A DNA stretch of 64,000 nucleotides from Mycolicibacterium litorale. GTDB taxonomy: Bacteria; Actinomycetota; Actinomycetes; Mycobacteriales; Mycobacteriaceae. Under the pieces are notes generated by a model that made no database searches, was not told the DNA's origin, and was given only the letters and a program-made list of their open reading frames with translations. How positions within the stretch are numbered: the stretch's first letter is position 1; every line of letters starts with the position of its first letter. The position numbers and the translations under genes were made by a program. Location of the stretch: NCBI GenBank assembly GCA_002007745.1, contig CP019882.1, forward strand, positions 4,278,001 to 4,342,000. Reading direction: 5' to 3'. This document shows, in pieces, positions 63,764 to 64,000 of the stretch.

Positions 63764-64000
63764 GTGGGACTCTACGCGAATGACGGTGACTACCGGCAGT
63801 CGCTGCCGCCGCAGCGCGAACTCTCCGATGAGCGGCAACAGATGTTCGACGTGTTGCGGAAAGTGGACGGGCTGCAACGTCTCGATGAGACCGATTTCGA
63901 CGCCTCGTTACTGTCGATCAACAACACCACCGTGGCCTCGGTGCCGGGCGCCCAGTACGCGGGACTGACCATCACCGGCGGACCGGATGGCGTCTCGACA
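63764..64000 (+). CDS. GAF-domain protein (possibly GAF-ANTAR), cut by window end
   Basis: Open frame from GTG 63764, behind a GGAGGAG ribosome site, running off the right edge. Visible: YANDGDYRQSLPPQRELSDERQQMFDVLRKVDGLQRL, then SINNTTVASVPGAQYAGLTITGGPDGVST, which matches the start of mycobacterial GAF domains that precede an ANTAR RNA-binding domain. Such proteins act as antiterminators or sensors; the ANTAR part is beyond the window, so that identity is a guess. 79 codons seen. Confidence 0.62.
   Translation, partial: MGLYANDGDYRQSLPPQRELSDERQQMFDVLRKVDGLQRLDETDFDASLLSINNTTVASVPGAQYAGLTITGGPDGVST

Overview
The window is a high-GC actinobacterial chromosome segment from a mycobacterium, most likely a fast-growing environmental Mycolicibacterium. 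The evidence is an antigen 85-type mycolyltransferase, a mycolic-acid cyclopropane-synthase-type methyltransferase, a cutinase, F420-type and mycofactocin-type oxidoreductases, a tmRNA whose tag reads ADSNQRDYALAA, and a gene order that, from memory, follows the M. tuberculosis Rv3100c-Rv3171c region (smpB-ftsX-ftsE-prfB-fprA, hisN-fadE24-fadE23, nuoA-N, aofH) with accessory genes inserted. The species assignment is inference.

Layout. 1-6 kb: cutinase, a mycofactocin-type SDR, an SRPBCC protein, then a DUF1214-SDR-sulfotransferase operon. 6.3-6.7 kb: ssrA (tmRNA) on the minus strand with a clear terminator. 6.9-9.7 kb: a second module, TetR-DUF1214-sulfotransferase. 9.7-15.3 kb, minus strand: a tightly packed housekeeping operon prfB-mscS-(Thr/Pro-rich membrane protein)-ftsE-ftsX-smpB-EamA transporter. 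15.5-25 kb: fprA, an MFS/TetR divergent pair around a perfect 24-bp palindrome, hisN, fadE24-fadE23, an aldo/keto reductase, a MarR regulator and an AcuI-type reductase. 25-36 kb: mycolyltransferase, a catabolic operon (homogentisate-dioxygenase-like cupin, alpha/beta hydrolase, CoA-transferase, HMG-CoA-lyase-like), an S4 protein, a mycolate methyltransferase, and a TetR-FadE-phosphotransferase-DUF6285 operon. 36-52 kb: a receiver-like protein and the complete 14-gene complex I operon nuoA-N. 52-64 kb: SDR/TetR/phosphotransferase accessory genes, an F420-type oxidoreductase with an IS481-family element inserted at its stop codon, aofH, an alpha/beta hydrolase, bluB, a secreted Ig-like/DUF1214 protein, a Gly-rich repeat protein, and the start of a GAF-domain protein.

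Quality of the sequence. Nine genes (MFS transporter, fadE24, marR, acuI-like, HMG-CoA-lyase-like, nuoF, nuoG, nuoH, nuoN) each carry one apparent missing G or C. In every case adding one base restores a continuous frame whose length is a multiple of three. I read these as base-calling errors rather than nine pseudogenes. The apparent NuoH-NuoI fusion is one of these artefacts.

Most interesting biology: two DUF1214/sulfotransferase modules on either side of ssrA plus a third, secreted DUF1214 protein with an Ig-like domain; and two copies of one inverted-repeat operator (AAACTAA-N8-TTAGTTT type) at 26.2 and 32.2 kb that appear to tie the catabolic operon to the TetR-FadE operon.
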